From assembly GCA_020722065.1 (NCBI GenBank), contig DYLK01000010.1, forward strand, positions 1 to 64,000: a stretch of DNA of 64,000 nt, given 5' to 3'. The DNA is from Melioribacter roseus (GTDB lineage Bacteria > Bacteroidota > Ignavibacteria > Ignavibacteriales > Melioribacteraceae). Below, one piece after another: positions 44,184-54,473 of the stretch (position 1 is its first letter; the number at the start of each line of letters is the position of its first letter). A model generated the notes under the pieces. It had not been told where the DNA came from, searched no databases, and saw only the letters and a list, made by a program, of their open reading frames with translations. The translations under genes and the position numbers were made by a program.

Positions 44184-44923
44184 CGGAAATTAAGAAAGCA
44201 AACGGAATTATTTTAAGAAAGCTCGATTTTCATGAAAGTAGCAAAATTGTTCATATTTTTTCAGACGATTTTGGGAAGATCTCAGTTTTAATAAAAGGTG
44301 CAAAAAGCGGAAAATCATCAATTGGGAAGATAATTGATATTCTAAATTCTATCAGTTTTGTTTATTACAAAAAATCTACTTGTGAATTGCAAGTTTTAAC
44401 CGAAGCGGAATTAAATGAACATTTTACAGGAATTCGCAGCGATTTTGATTCAATGATATACGCAACTGCAATTCTCGAATTAATCGAACGGTTAATTCCG
44501 CCCGAAGAAGTTCATAAAAGATTGTTTAATGGAACGATGCGAATTCTAACGTTAATGTCGAACAATCCAAATTCTTCATCACTATATTTCTTGAAATTCC
44601 TTCACTTTTTTCTTGATGAAATAGGTTATAAACTTGAGTTGGAAAATTGTATTTCATGTGGAGAAACTTTAGAAAATTCTCGAAAAGTTGGGTTTAATGT
44701 TGCAAAAGGTTTTGTATGTCAAAAATGTAGCTCAAATGAATTAATAAATTTTACAATGGAAATGGAACAATTCAAAAAACTACAATGTTCAATTGCAAAA
44801 AAAAATGAATGTCAGCTGACAGATGTACAAATCATAAAATTCATTGAACTTTTTGAAAAATATCTAACATATCACATTGAAGATTTTAGTGGAATTAAAT
44901 CACTAAAATTGATAAGAAAATAG
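44180..44923 (+). CDS. recO: DNA repair protein RecO
   Basis: A 247-residue protein with an N-terminal OB fold (KKANGIILRKLDFHESSKIVHIFSDDFGKISVLIKGAKSGKS) and a helical domain with a zinc site of four cysteines (CISCGETLENSRKVGFNVAKGFVCQKC). RecO works with RecF and RecR to load RecA onto gapped DNA. It is the last gene of the PfkB-mtnA-recO overlap chain; the HtrA gene follows 8 nt later with its own GGAG site. Confidence 0.93.
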   Translation: MTEIKKANGIILRKLDFHESSKIVHIFSDDFGKISVLIKGAKSGKSSIGKIIDILNSISFVYYKKSTCELQVLTEAELNEHFTGIRSDFDSMIYATAILELIERLIPPEEVHKRLFNGTMRILTLMSNNPNSSSLYFLKFLHFFLDEIGYKLELENCISCGETLENSRKVGFNVAKGFVCQKCSSNELINFTMEMEQFKKLQCSIAKKNECQLTDVQIIKFIELFEKYLTYHIEDFSGIKSLKLIRK

Positions 44924-44931
44924 GAGAAATT

Positions 44932-46416
44932 ATGAAAAATAAAAAAAATATTTTGGGAACAGTAGGTTTACTATTACTTGGAACAGTTTTCGGAATGATA
45001 TTCGTTTCAAGTTTTGATTTAGGAAAAATTGCAAATGCACAAGTAAAACTTGGCAGCGACGCTCCGCCTGTGGAATTAATTTCACCAGAATTGCAAGTTT
45101 TTCAAGATGCATTTTATAACGTTGCTGATAAAGTAACTCCATCAATTGTCGAAATAAAAGTTGTAAGTAAAACGAGTGAAAATCCTCATAATGGATTGGA
45201 ATTCTTCTTCCCATTTGAACAAATGCCACGAGAACAACAAGGTTTGGGTAGCGGTGTTGTAATTACAAAAGATGGTTATATCGTTACAAATAATCACGTA
45301 ATTGAAAAGGCAACAAAAGTAGAAGTTACTTTGCATAACAAAAAAGTATATGAAGCAGAAGTTATTGGAACAGATCCGCTAACAGATTTAGGTGTAATTA
45401 AAATTGATGCCGAAGATCTTCAACCAATTTATTTTGGCGATTCTGAAAAAATTAGAGTTGGTCAGTGGGTAATGGCAATCGGAAATCCACTATCGTTTTC
45501 TTCAACTGTAACTGCTGGAATAATTAGTGCAAAAAATAGAAGTCTAAAACTAATTCAAGATAGTTACGGAGTAGAAAATTTTATTCAAACTGATGCAGTA
45601 ATAAATCCAGGAAATAGTGGCGGAGCCTTGGTTGATTTGAACGGAGCTTTAGTTGGTATTAACACTGCGATTGCTACAAACGGTTTCTCATCAAGTTATA
45701 TTGGTTATGGATTTGCTATTCCAGTAAATATTGTAAAAGCTGTCGCTCAAGATTTGATAGATAACGGTTCAGTTTCACGAGGTTACATTGGAGTTAGAAT
45801 TGAAGCAGTTAGCGACGCCACGGCAAAAGCAGTTGGTTTGGATGAACCACGTGGAGTTTTAGTTCAAGGTTTAGTTGAAGATGGAGCTGCAGCAAAAGAA
45901 GATATTCAAGAAGGTGATATAATTCTTGAAATTGATGGACATAAAGTTTATCAACCAAATGAATTACAGGGTTATGTAGCTCAAAAACGTGCAGGCGAAA
46001 AGATAAATCTTTTGATTTTTAGAGATGGTAAAAAATTCAATAAAGCAGTAAAATTGCTCGCACTTGAAAAAGATGAAAAATCTAAAAAAATTGTCCGCAG
46101 AAAATCTTCTGAAGATAATACTGAAAACATCATTTTCAAGGATCTTGGATTATCAGTAAAAGACCTTTCTTCAAAAGATAAATCTGAACTTGAAGTTGAA
46201 AATGGAATTTATATTGTAAATGTAGATAGATTTAGCAAAGCAGAAGAAGCTGGTTTGGGACGTGGTTTGGTTATTCAAAAAGTTGATAGAGAAAAAGTTG
46301 AGTCTGTTAAAAAGTTTGAAAAATTAATTGAAAATAAAAAAGGCGGTGCAGTTTTATTGCAAGTCCGATATCCAGATAAATCAAAAAGATTTGTTGGTTT
46401 GGAAATTCCTAATTAA
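44932..46416 (+). CDS. degP: Periplasmic serine protease DegP/HtrA (Do)
   Basis: A 494-residue exported protease-chaperone. Catalytic triad: H122 (TNNHVIEKA), D152 (DPLTDLGVIKID), S229 (NPGNSGGALV). Two PDZ domains follow (about 265-370, and a shorter one at about 400-490). A membrane-anchoring or cleavable helix covers residues 8-28. It degrades misfolded envelope proteins and complements SurA-type chaperones seen earlier. It ends at an intrinsic terminator. Confidence 0.95.
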   Translation: MKNKKNILGTVGLLLLGTVFGMIFVSSFDLGKIANAQVKLGSDAPPVELISPELQVFQDAFYNVADKVTPSIVEIKVVSKTSENPHNGLEFFFPFEQMPREQQGLGSGVVITKDGYIVTNNHVIEKATKVEVTLHNKKVYEAEVIGTDPLTDLGVIKIDAEDLQPIYFGDSEKIRVGQWVMAIGNPLSFSSTVTAGIISAKNRSLKLIQDSYGVENFIQTDAVINPGNSGGALVDLNGALVGINTAIATNGFSSSYIGYGFAIPVNIVKAVAQDLIDNGSVSRGYIGVRIEAVSDATAKAVGLDEPRGVLVQGLVEDGAAAKEDIQEGDIILEIDGHKVYQPNELQGYVAQKRAGEKINLLIFRDGKKFNKAVKLLALEKDEKSKKIVRRKSSEDNTENIIFKDLGLSVKDLSSKDKSELEVENGIYIVNVDRFSKAEEAGLGRGLVIQKVDREKVESVKKFEKLIENKKGGAVLLQVRYPDKSKRFVGLEIPN

Positions 46417-46450
46417 TTTTGCAAAAATTTAGTAAATAAATTAGAATTTA

Positions 46451-46497
46451 CTGTCGGCTTATTAACACATTTACTTAATTTGCCGACAGTTTTTTTA
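46451..46497 (+). terminator. Intrinsic terminator after degP
   Basis: Stem CTGTCGGC/GCCGACAG with a 23-nt loop and a following T-run, 35 nt after the degP stop. Confidence 0.75.
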
Positions 46498-46508
46498 TTG
46501 GTGAAAAT

Positions 46509-47720
46509 ATGATTAGATTTTTAACCGCAGGCGAATCGCACGGAAAAGCTTTAAACGTAATTTTGGAAGGATTTCCTTCGAATTTTGAAATTGATATTGA
46601 CAAAATCAATCTTGAACTTGCTCGCAGACAATCGGGTTACGGTCGCGGTGGAAGAATGAAAATTGAGGCAGATAAATCACAAATTCTCTCTGGTGTACGT
46701 TTTGGAAAATCGCTTGGAACACCAATCTCAATTATTGTTGAAAATAAAGATTGGAATAATTGGCAAGAAAAAATGTCAGCTACTCCAACAGAAACAAAGA
46801 TTGAAAAAATATCGATTCCACGCCCAGGACATGCAGATTTTACAGGTATAACAAAATATAATTATGATGATATTCGAAATTCAATAGAACGTTCAAGTGC
46901 ACGAGAAACTACAGTTCGAGTTGCAGCTGGAAGTATCGCAAAGCAATTTTTAAGCAATTTCGGAATAGAAATTGGAAGTTTTGTAGAAAGTATTGGCGGA
47001 ATTTTCTCAGAAACGGATTACTATTCTGTAATTATGAAAAATGTTCACGAATTAGAAAAAAAGTATCTTGAAATTCGAAGAAAAACAGAAAATAGCAAAG
47101 TAAGAGTTTTAAGCAAAACACACGAGAAAATGATAATTGAAAAGATTGATTTAGCAAAGAAAACTGGTGATACTTTAGGTGGAACTTGTGTCATTTTTGC
47201 AATAAATCTACCAGTTGGTTTAGGAAGTTTCGTTCATTACGATAGAAGATTAGATACAATTATTTCAAAAAATATTATGTCAATTAATGCTGTAAAAGCA
47301 ATTGAATTTGGGAAAGGATTTTCAATCGCGAATGAATTTGGTTCGAATGTTCACGATGAATTAATTCTAAAAAACGGGAAAATATCAAGAAAAACAAACT
47401 TTTCTGGGGGAATGGAAGGAGGAATTAGCAACGGACTTCCTGTAATCGTAAGAATTGCTATGAAACCTATCGCAACATTGATGAAACCTTTGAAAACTGT
47501 AGATTTAGTCTCAAGAAAAGTTGTTGATGCACGAAAAGAAAGAAGCGACACAGTTGCAGTTCCAGCTTGTTCTGTAATTGCCGAATCGATGCTTGCGTGG
47601 TCAGTGGCTGAATTGTTTGTCGAAAAATTCGGAGGCGATTCAATTGAAGAGATGAAAAGAAATTATGAAAATTATACTTCTAACTTATCAAATAGAGTTT
47701 GGGAAAGGTTTTCGAAATGA
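46509..47720 (+). CDS. aroC: Chorismate synthase
   Basis: A 403-residue FMN-dependent enzyme that converts EPSP to chorismate, the last shikimate step. Family segments: GESHGKALNVILEGFP (start), RRQSGYGRGGRMKIEADK, RPGHADFTGITKYNYDDIRNSIERSSARETTVRVAAG and GGISNGLPVIVRIAMKPIATL. It is complete. It overlaps the MBL hydrolase gene by 4 nt (ATGA). Other aro genes are not present. Confidence 0.96.
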   Translation: MIRFLTAGESHGKALNVILEGFPSNFEIDIDKINLELARRQSGYGRGGRMKIEADKSQILSGVRFGKSLGTPISIIVENKDWNNWQEKMSATPTETKIEKISIPRPGHADFTGITKYNYDDIRNSIERSSARETTVRVAAGSIAKQFLSNFGIEIGSFVESIGGIFSETDYYSVIMKNVHELEKKYLEIRRKTENSKVRVLSKTHEKMIIEKIDLAKKTGDTLGGTCVIFAINLPVGLGSFVHYDRRLDTIISKNIMSINAVKAIEFGKGFSIANEFGSNVHDELILKNGKISRKTNFSGGMEGGISNGLPVIVRIAMKPIATLMKPLKTVDLVSRKVVDARKERSDTVAVPACSVIAESMLAWSVAELFVEKFGGDSIEEMKRNYENYTSNLSNRVWERFSK

Positions 47721-48355
47721 TTTCAGTTAAAAAATTTGTTTTTAATTCATTTCAAGAAAACACTTATATCGTTTGGGAAAATGAGTTGAAAGATGCAATT
47801 ATTATTGACCCTGGTTGTTCGAATCAATCGGAAGAAAATATTATTGTTAATTTCATTTCAGAAAACGAATTAAAAATCAATTCGATTGTAAACACACATT
47901 TGCATCTTGACCATTATTTCGGGAATTATTTTCTAAAGAATAAATACGATTGCAAAATATTTTATTCAAAAACTGATGAATTTCTATTCCCGATTATGTT
48001 TGAACAAGCCAAAATTTACGGTGTAACATTCAATCAAACTCCGCTTGCAGATGAATATTTAGAAAATATTCCATTTCTGAAAATCGGTGAAAATATTATA
48101 CAATTTATTCACACACCTGGACATACTCCAGGAGAATATTCCATCTATTTTGAGAAAGAGAAAATTCTTTTTAGCGGAGATGTACTTTTTAGAGAAGGAA
48201 TTGGACGAACAGATATTTGGCAATCAAATTATCAAGATTTGTTGATTTCAATTAAACACAAACTTTTTAATTTGCCAAATGATGTTGTCGTATTACCTGG
48301 GCACGAGGAAAGTACTACTATTTTGCACGAGAAAGAAAATAATCCTTTTCTTTAA
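47717..48355 (+). CDS. Metallo-beta-lactamase-fold hydrolase (glyoxalase II-like)
   Basis: A 212-residue MBL protein with THLHLDHYFGN (HxHxDH), HTPGHTPGEYS, LFSGDVLF and VLPGHEEST, giving the full dinuclear metal set. It is similar in size to YcbL-type short glyoxalase II relatives. The substrate is not determined. ATG 47717 overlaps the aroC stop by 4 nt; a longer in-frame TTG (47699) inside aroC is less likely. Confidence 0.88.
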   Translation: MISVKKFVFNSFQENTYIVWENELKDAIIIDPGCSNQSEENIIVNFISENELKINSIVNTHLHLDHYFGNYFLKNKYDCKIFYSKTDEFLFPIMFEQAKIYGVTFNQTPLADEYLENIPFLKIGENIIQFIHTPGHTPGEYSIYFEKEKILFSGDVLFREGIGRTDIWQSNYQDLLISIKHKLFNLPNDVVVLPGHEESTTILHEKENNPFL

Positions 48356-48460
48356 CATAAATTTTATGAAAAATGGGATAACATTTTGTTTCTTAATCAT
48401 TTATCCTTAAATTTACAAAACTCAAAAAGCCAAAAACGTCATTAATAAACAGGAGTTATA

Positions 48461-51043
48461 TTGAAGAAAGCAATCACATACTCAGCCATAATACTATTCA
48501 CTTTCTCAGCTTGTTCAAATTTTAGCAAATTACCTAAACAAGATGAAAACACTGAAACAATCGATTCACTTTATCAATCAATCAAACAAGATGTTGCAAT
48601 TGCAGACAAATACCTTGAAATTGATTCGCTTGAAAGAGCTAAATACTATTTTGAATCAGCAAAAAACACTCTTAAATATCTCGACGAATTTGAAGAAATT
48701 AGCCAAGATACAAATTTCATCCAAATCAATAGAGAAGTTAATTCACGTTATGCAAGTTTATTTTTTGATGACGAAGAATTATCTGACTCATTATCAAATG
48801 ATGAATTACAGGAATTTGTATCTTCGCTTGAAGATGATTCATTATCTTCAGATTCAAATGATATTGGAGCAATAATTGAAGTTGGTGATTTTAAATTAGA
48901 AATTAACCGTCACGTAGAACAATACATTGAATTTTTTGCCGCAGGTCGAGGAAGGAAAGTAATGGCAACTTGGCTTAATCGTTCGGGGAATTATTTCAAT
49001 ATGATGGCGGACATTTTCAAGGAAGAAGGTGTTCCACAACAATTAATATTTTTAAGTATGATAGAAAGCGGTTTAAGACCGAGTGTAAAATCTTGGGCAA
49101 GTGCTGTCGGATTATGGCAATTTATGAAACAAACTGCCAGAGCTTATGATGTTAATATCAATTCTTATATTGATGAAAGACGCGACCCTGAAGTTGCTAC
49201 TCGAGCAGCGGCACAGCATTTACGTGATTTATATGAATCACTTGGCGATTGGTATTTAGCACTTGCAGCTTATAATAGTGGTGAAGGTAGAGTAAAATCT
49301 GCAATGAGAAGAAGTGGAAGTAATAATTTTTGGAAAATACGTCCATTTTTACCAACAGAAACAAGAAATTACGTTCCGCAGTATATTGCCGCCACAATAA
49401 TTGGAGCTAATCCAAAGTATTTTGGTTTTGAAGATATTCATTACGAAGTCCCATTTGAAACAAAAATTTTTGAAATTAATGAAGCCATTGAAATTTCAGT
49501 ACTTGCTAAATGTGCTGGAGTTACAAAAGATTTTATGGGATCATTAAATCCAGCATTAATTCACAATACAACGCCACCAGAAGGAATGCCGAGCTACAAG
49601 TTAAAAGTCCCAGCTCAGAATTTTGATCAATTTGTGGAAAATGTTGAACAAGTTCCAGATGAAGTGAAAATTCAATATGTTTCGCATACCGTAAGACGTG
49701 GTGATTCACTTGGGAAAATTGCATCCAAATATAAAGTAAGTATAAATGAGCTTGCAAAAGCAAACGGATTAACAAAAAAATCGAAAATTTTTCCAGGTAA
49801 AAATTTAAGAATTCCAATTACTACAACTGTTACAGAAGATTTTGAATTAGTTCGAACAGATTTTGAAGAAATTCGAGATGAAAAGGATTACGTTACCGAA
49901 TCTCCTTATATGCTTAAATTAACAGAAGGGAAATCTGAAGTTGATTTTTCTTGTTTTAATCTAAATTTTAATAAAGAAAAAGAGAATTTATCTGACAAGA
50001 AAGAAATTACATATTCTGTCCGAAAAAATGATGAATTGCCTGATTTGGCATCTCTTTTTGATGTTCGAGTAACAGATATTAGAAGATGGAATAATCTACC
50101 ATATACAAAATCAATTAATGATGTTGAAGTTCTCAAAATTTACGTTGATACGTCAAAGGTTCAATACTACACTTCAATTAGTGAAAAATCTGATTACGAA
50201 CGAAACACGATTATAAATCCAGATTCGCAAGATAAATGGGTTCGTCATAAAGTAAGAAGAGGGGAAACATTATCTTCAATTGCAAGAAAATATCATGTGA
50301 AATCAACTCAAATTAAAAGGTGGAATAATCTTCGCAGAAATAAACTTTTTGCAGGAAAAACCTTGAAAATTCAAGTTGGTGGAAGTTCAAATATTGCTCG
50401 TGTTACAGCTGCTCCAGAAAATAATAATGAAAGTCGAAATAGCACAAAATATTCAACTAAAAAGATTTATGTAGTTAAAAAGGGCGATGTTTTAGGGAAA
50501 ATATCTGAAAAATTGCATGTTAAAATGGTAGATTTGAAGAGATGGAACAACCTTTCATCAGCAAAAATTAAGGTTGGTCAGAAGTTGAAATATTTTACAA
50601 ATTCAAGTTCATCTGAATATCAAATTGCTTCAAAATCAAATAATAAAAGAACGAATGTTAAATCGAGAACTACTTCTTCTAATAATATATATGTTGTAAA
50701 ACCTGGCGATTCTATTGGAAAGATTGCTATGCAATTTGGCGTTTCTCAAAAGGAATTGATGTCAATGAACAACCTTTCTTCAACAAAAATTAAGGTTGGT
50801 CAAGAATTGCGTCTTTCTGAACAAACATCGCCTAGAAAAAATACTCGAAGTTATGCTAATGTTGGAAGTTCTATGCAATCTTCAAAATTTAGAATTCATA
50901 CTGTGCAAAATGGCGAGAGTTTGTGGACTATTGCCAAAAGAAATAATTGCAAAGTAAAAGAACTTGTAAATTGGAATAATTTGAAAGATAATAGCATTAA
51001 AGCTGGTATGGAAATTAAGATTTACAACAATAGATTGAATTAA
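48461..51043 (+). CDS. MltD-like lytic transglycosylase lipoprotein with six LysM modules
   Basis: An 860-residue lipoprotein (lipobox FSAC-S, Cys18), starting at TTG 48461. An SLT domain (about 165-300; [48 protein letters not shown]) is followed by six LysM peptidoglycan-binding modules: near 405, 510, 595, 670, 750 and 815. E. coli MltD has two, so this protein is expanded. Linkers are Ser/Asn-rich. It cuts peptidoglycan while held to it. It ends about 65 nt before a bidirectional terminator. Confidence 0.9.
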   Translation: MKKAITYSAIILFTFSACSNFSKLPKQDENTETIDSLYQSIKQDVAIADKYLEIDSLERAKYYFESAKNTLKYLDEFEEISQDTNFIQINREVNSRYASLFFDDEELSDSLSNDELQEFVSSLEDDSLSSDSNDIGAIIEVGDFKLEINRHVEQYIEFFAAGRGRKVMATWLNRSGNYFNMMADIFKEEGVPQQLIFLSMIESGLRPSVKSWASAVGLWQFMKQTARAYDVNINSYIDERRDPEVATRAAAQHLRDLYESLGDWYLALAAYNSGEGRVKSAMRRSGSNNFWKIRPFLPTETRNYVPQYIAATIIGANPKYFGFEDIHYEVPFETKIFEINEAIEISVLAKCAGVTKDFMGSLNPALIHNTTPPEGMPSYKLKVPAQNFDQFVENVEQVPDEVKIQYVSHTVRRGDSLGKIASKYKVSINELAKANGLTKKSKIFPGKNLRIPITTTVTEDFELVRTDFEEIRDEKDYVTESPYMLKLTEGKSEVDFSCFNLNFNKEKENLSDKKEITYSVRKNDELPDLASLFDVRVTDIRRWNNLPYTKSINDVEVLKIYVDTSKVQYYTSISEKSDYERNTIINPDSQDKWVRHKVRRGETLSSIARKYHVKSTQIKRWNNLRRNKLFAGKTLKIQVGGSSNIARVTAAPENNNESRNSTKYSTKKIYVVKKGDVLGKISEKLHVKMVDLKRWNNLSSAKIKVGQKLKYFTNSSSSEYQIASKSNNKRTNVKSRTTSSNNIYVVKPGDSIGKIAMQFGVSQKELMSMNNLSSTKIKVGQELRLSEQTSPRKNTRSYANVGSSMQSSKFRIHTVQNGESLWTIAKRNNCKVKELVNWNNLKDNSIKAGMEIKIYNNRLN

Positions 51044-51108
51044 TTGAAGAATAATTTATTATTCATGTAGATTTATTTATATTTTCAAATAACTATACTT
51101 TTTAATAA

Positions 51109-51134
51109 AAAACGCCACTTCTGTGGCGTTTCTT
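51109..51134. terminator. Bidirectional intrinsic terminator
   Basis: Hairpin AACGCCAC-ttct-GTGGCGTT with A-run before and T-rich sequence after. It serves the MltD-like gene (plus) and the CotH gene (minus), which converge here. Confidence 0.85.
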
Positions 51135-51165
51135 ATTAAAACTATTTTGCTTTTTATATATAGAA

Positions 51166-53505
51166 TTACTTCATCAAAATCATTTTCTTCGTCTCACTAA
51201 AACTGCCACTTTGTAATTTATAAAAGTAAACGCCGCTTGGTAATTGATAATTACTAATTGATAATTGGTAATTATGCACACCAGCTTGCATTTCTTTATC
51301 TATCAAAGTTGCTACTTTTTCGCCAAGTGTGTTGAATAGTTCCAATTTTACGTGTGAATTTTGTGGAATGCTAAAACCAATTTGAGTAGTTGGGTTGAAC
51401 GGATTCGGGTAGTTTTGGAATAGTTTAAATTTGCTTGGAAGATTTTGGTCATCGACATCAGTTTCTACATTTGTTGAATTTGGGGTTGGTGTATGATATC
51501 CCCAACTACTTCCACCATCAGTTAATCGTGCGTATGAAATATTGGCTTCTTGAATTGGGAATGTAACTGAATCTTCTATTGTTTGCCCATCATAATTAAC
51601 AAGAAAAACAGTTTCGCCATCAGAAGTTAGCTTAAAATTTGCGTGAAGATTATTTGGTTCAGTGTCGTCATCACACCAGATTAATAGAAAATCTTTCGAG
51701 GAAATTTCAGTATTTGCAGGGAATTGCCATTCTGTTAATTCTTCGGAATTATCAGAAAGAAAAAATCCCGATAAATTAACTGAATAATTGTTAGAATTAT
51801 ATATTTCTAACCAATCGCTGTATTCACCATTTTCATCTGAATTTGTGTTGGTATTTTTGGCTAAAATTTCATTAATAAAGATTCCGTTGTTTGAAAAACT
51901 TGTTCTTGTTACTTTAATCAATTTACTTCTAGGGAAAATTGCATTATTTTGGTTAATATCATTCACATAAATTTGAAATGCTATCGATGATGAAAATTCG
52001 TTTGGGGCAATTTTTACAATCCATCTATCATTTTCTTCTAATATGTTTGATAAAATTGGTTGAAAAGTAAAATCTTTTGAAATTACTTGGGTTAAATCAT
52101 CAACGTAGTATGTTAATTTCACATCTGAAAGTGAATAATACCCAAAAATTGAAGCAACAATTGTTAAAGTATCATTTACTGTTGGATTTTTGGGAAACCA
52201 ATCAATATCATACACAATTGGGTTAGTTGTTCGCCAAGTAAACTGTTGTTGGAGTGTTGTTGAACGAATTGAAACATATTCTTTTAATCCACGTTTTGCT
52301 GGGAATTTTTCCCAATGTGTTGTAGAATATGAATTATGGAAATCTTCATTTGTAAAACCATAATCGAGCGTTTTGAATGAATCTCTTTCAGCAGAATCTG
52401 TAATAAGATTTTTAAGTGAATCGATTTGATAACCCCAATTAGAAAGATTGAAAACTTCTGAATTATAGAATTTCATAAAATGAGTATATAAATTGCGGTA
52501 ATCATCAAATTGAAAAATTCTTTCAACAAGTGGTCTTCCGTCTGAATCAATTGTTGCATAGGAATATGGATTAATATTTGCCCAATCGTAACCAAAATCG
52601 AAATCAATTCCGAATGAATTATCATAATCGTATGGAATTATGTGGAATTTGTTTTCACTTGGATTGTGGTATAAATAGAAATTATTTCGTAGAAACCAGT
52701 AATCATCCCAACTTCCTAGAAGTTTGTTCGTCGCAAAATATTGCAGAATTTCTTTCACATCAATAACCGATTCAAGTGAATCTTGAAAATATTCATCGGG
52801 AGTTTGATTAATAATAGTGATTAGTCTTGCCAATTGAGAAAAATCATATTCGTCAGTGTTTGTTTTAAGCTCATAAGGTCTTTCATCATCAATCCAAGGA
52901 TAGTAGTCTTGCGGATTTGAACCTCGATATTTTAAGTCGGCAGGCCACGTACATTTCCATAGATTTCCAGAATTATCAGCAAAGTTTTTCTCAAGGAATT
53001 CGTCATCAATGTGTTCTACAGAAATATAAAGTCCGTAATAAACATCATTTATATAAACTTCAGAATAAGTTGCACGAGGGGCAACTACTCCAATTTTACG
53101 GAAAAAATCCCAACTGATTTTTGAACGAATAATTGATGGATCGTTATGCTCGCCATTTAGGTTCAATTTTTCAACATTATAGAATTTTCTTCCTTTTATA
53201 AATTCATTAAAATCAAGTTTGAATGATTTTTTTAATGCGGTTCTCGATGTATTTCCTCGCAGACGTAAACCAACTGAATCAATTGTTTCATTTATGTAGG
53301 AATTTTGGTAAATCACAGTTGCAATATGCAGTGAATCGCTTTCAACATTAGAATAAAGATATTCCAGAACTTCGGGGCTGGTGTAAATTTTAATTTTTGC
53401 GATAGTTTCGTCATCATAAATTTTCCAGCTATCATCATTTATTTGAGCTGAGATAATTCTGAAACTGAATAAAATTATAAGAAAAGGTTTTATGAATTTT
53501 TCCAT
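51166..53505 (-). CDS. Secreted CotH-kinase/lamin-tail protein with T9SS sorting tail
   Basis: A 779-residue exported protein (signal to IISA-QI). A CotH protein-kinase-like domain (about 30-400) has LRLRGNTSRTALKKSFKLDFNEF and PYDYDNSFGIDFDFG. Beta domains follow, then a lamin-tail (LTD) domain (about 550-670; INEILAKNTNTNSDENGEYSDWLEIYN). The final about 85 residues are a type IX secretion sorting domain (LFQNYPNPFNPTTQIGFSIP...GVYFYKLQ). It is likely secreted and anchored on the cell surface. The T9SS tail contains a DNA tandem repeat at 51241-51268. Its start overlaps the asparaginase stop region by 16 nt. Confidence 0.9.
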   Translation of the reverse strand: MEKFIKPFLIILFSFRIISAQINDDSWKIYDDETIAKIKIYTSPEVLEYLYSNVESDSLHIATVIYQNSYINETIDSVGLRLRGNTSRTALKKSFKLDFNEFIKGRKFYNVEKLNLNGEHNDPSIIRSKISWDFFRKIGVVAPRATYSEVYINDVYYGLYISVEHIDDEFLEKNFADNSGNLWKCTWPADLKYRGSNPQDYYPWIDDERPYELKTNTDEYDFSQLARLITIINQTPDEYFQDSLESVIDVKEILQYFATNKLLGSWDDYWFLRNNFYLYHNPSENKFHIIPYDYDNSFGIDFDFGYDWANINPYSYATIDSDGRPLVERIFQFDDYRNLYTHFMKFYNSEVFNLSNWGYQIDSLKNLITDSAERDSFKTLDYGFTNEDFHNSYSTTHWEKFPAKRGLKEYVSIRSTTLQQQFTWRTTNPIVYDIDWFPKNPTVNDTLTIVASIFGYYSLSDVKLTYYVDDLTQVISKDFTFQPILSNILEENDRWIVKIAPNEFSSSIAFQIYVNDINQNNAIFPRSKLIKVTRTSFSNNGIFINEILAKNTNTNSDENGEYSDWLEIYNSNNYSVNLSGFFLSDNSEELTEWQFPANTEISSKDFLLIWCDDDTEPNNLHANFKLTSDGETVFLVNYDGQTIEDSVTFPIQEANISYARLTDGGSSWGYHTPTPNSTNVETDVDDQNLPSKFKLFQNYPNPFNPTTQIGFSIPQNSHVKLELFNTLGEKVATLIDKEMQAGVHNYQLSISNYQLPSGVYFYKLQSGSFSETKKMILMK
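51241..51268. repeat. 14-nt tandem repeat inside the T9SS tail coding sequence
   Basis: TAATTGATAATTAC followed by TAATTGATAATTGG, then a partial third unit. On the coding strand this gives HNYQLSISNYQLPSG in the loop just before the conserved SGVYFY. The repeat is not a multiple of three, so each unit is read in a different frame. Confidence 0.8.
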
Positions 53506-54473
53506 TCAAATACCTCTTTTATTTCATTAATATTTTGTGTTTTTCCAAGAATAATCATTGTTTTTATTCTGGCTTTCTGACCGTTTAGATATTCAGCGAA
53601 AATTACACCAAGTTTTTTTAACCATTTCCCTGCTCCTTCATAACTATATGCATCTAAAGTTTCGCCAGCTGGACAACGCGAGACTAAAATTACAGGAATT
53701 CCTTTTTTAACAACGTATTCTATTCCCTCAAAAGCTTTCGGGGGAACATTCCCTACTCCGAGTGCTTCGACTACTAAAGCTGCTGTCCCTGAATCGGCTG
53801 AAAATCTAAAAAATTTATCATCCATTCCAGCATAAACTTCCAGTAAATCAACATTGGAATTTATCTTATCAGTTGGAATTTTCTCTAAATATTTTGGTAA
53901 CCGATTGTAAATAACTCGCCCTTTTTCGACAAATCCTAATGAGCCAAAATTTAGGCTGTGGAAAGTTTCAATATCATCAGTATGAGTTTTAGTTACTTCG
54001 CTTGCAGCATTAATTTCGCCATTTAAGCAGACTAAAACTCCCATTTTCTTACTATTTTCTTCATTAATTATGTGAATTGCGTCTCGCAAATTACGTGGTC
54101 CATCCCAATCTGGTTCAGAACTTGTACGCATTGCACCAATTACAACAATTGGTTTTTCGGTAACAACATTTAAATCTAAAAAGTAAGCAGTTTCTTCAAG
54201 TGTGTCTGTTCCGTGAGTTACAACAATTCCGTCATATTCATTTTTATTAATCTCAGTTTGAATTATTTTTGATAATTCCAACATTAATTCGGGTGTCATG
54301 TGTGGACCTGGTCGATTCCCAAAATTATAGATAGATAATTTTGCAAGATTTGTAATTTCGGGCATTAGTTGAAGTAATTCTTCTCCTAAAAAAAATGGAA
54401 TTGCGCCACCAGTTTTTTCATCAATTTTCATTGAAAATGTACCGCCAGTAAAAACGATTAATATGTTCTTCAT
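53490..54473 (-). CDS. Type I L-asparaginase
   Basis: A 327-residue enzyme that hydrolyses asparagine to aspartate and ammonia. The two catalytic threonine motifs are present: TGGTFSM (T12) and VVTHGTDTLEETAYFLDL. A lack of signal peptide suggests a cytoplasmic enzyme. It sits directly after the epimerase gene (1-nt spacing) and its end overlaps the CotH start by 16 nt. Confidence 0.93.
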   Translation of the reverse strand: MKNILIVFTGGTFSMKIDEKTGGAIPFFLGEELLQLMPEITNLAKLSIYNFGNRPGPHMTPELMLELSKIIQTEINKNEYDGIVVTHGTDTLEETAYFLDLNVVTEKPIVVIGAMRTSSEPDWDGPRNLRDAIHIINEENSKKMGVLVCLNGEINAASEVTKTHTDDIETFHSLNFGSLGFVEKGRVIYNRLPKYLEKIPTDKINSNVDLLEVYAGMDDKFFRFSADSGTAALVVEALGVGNVPPKAFEGIEYVVKKGIPVILVSRCPAGETLDAYSYEGAGKWLKKLGVIFAEYLNGQKARIKTMIILGKTQNINEIKEVFEWKNS

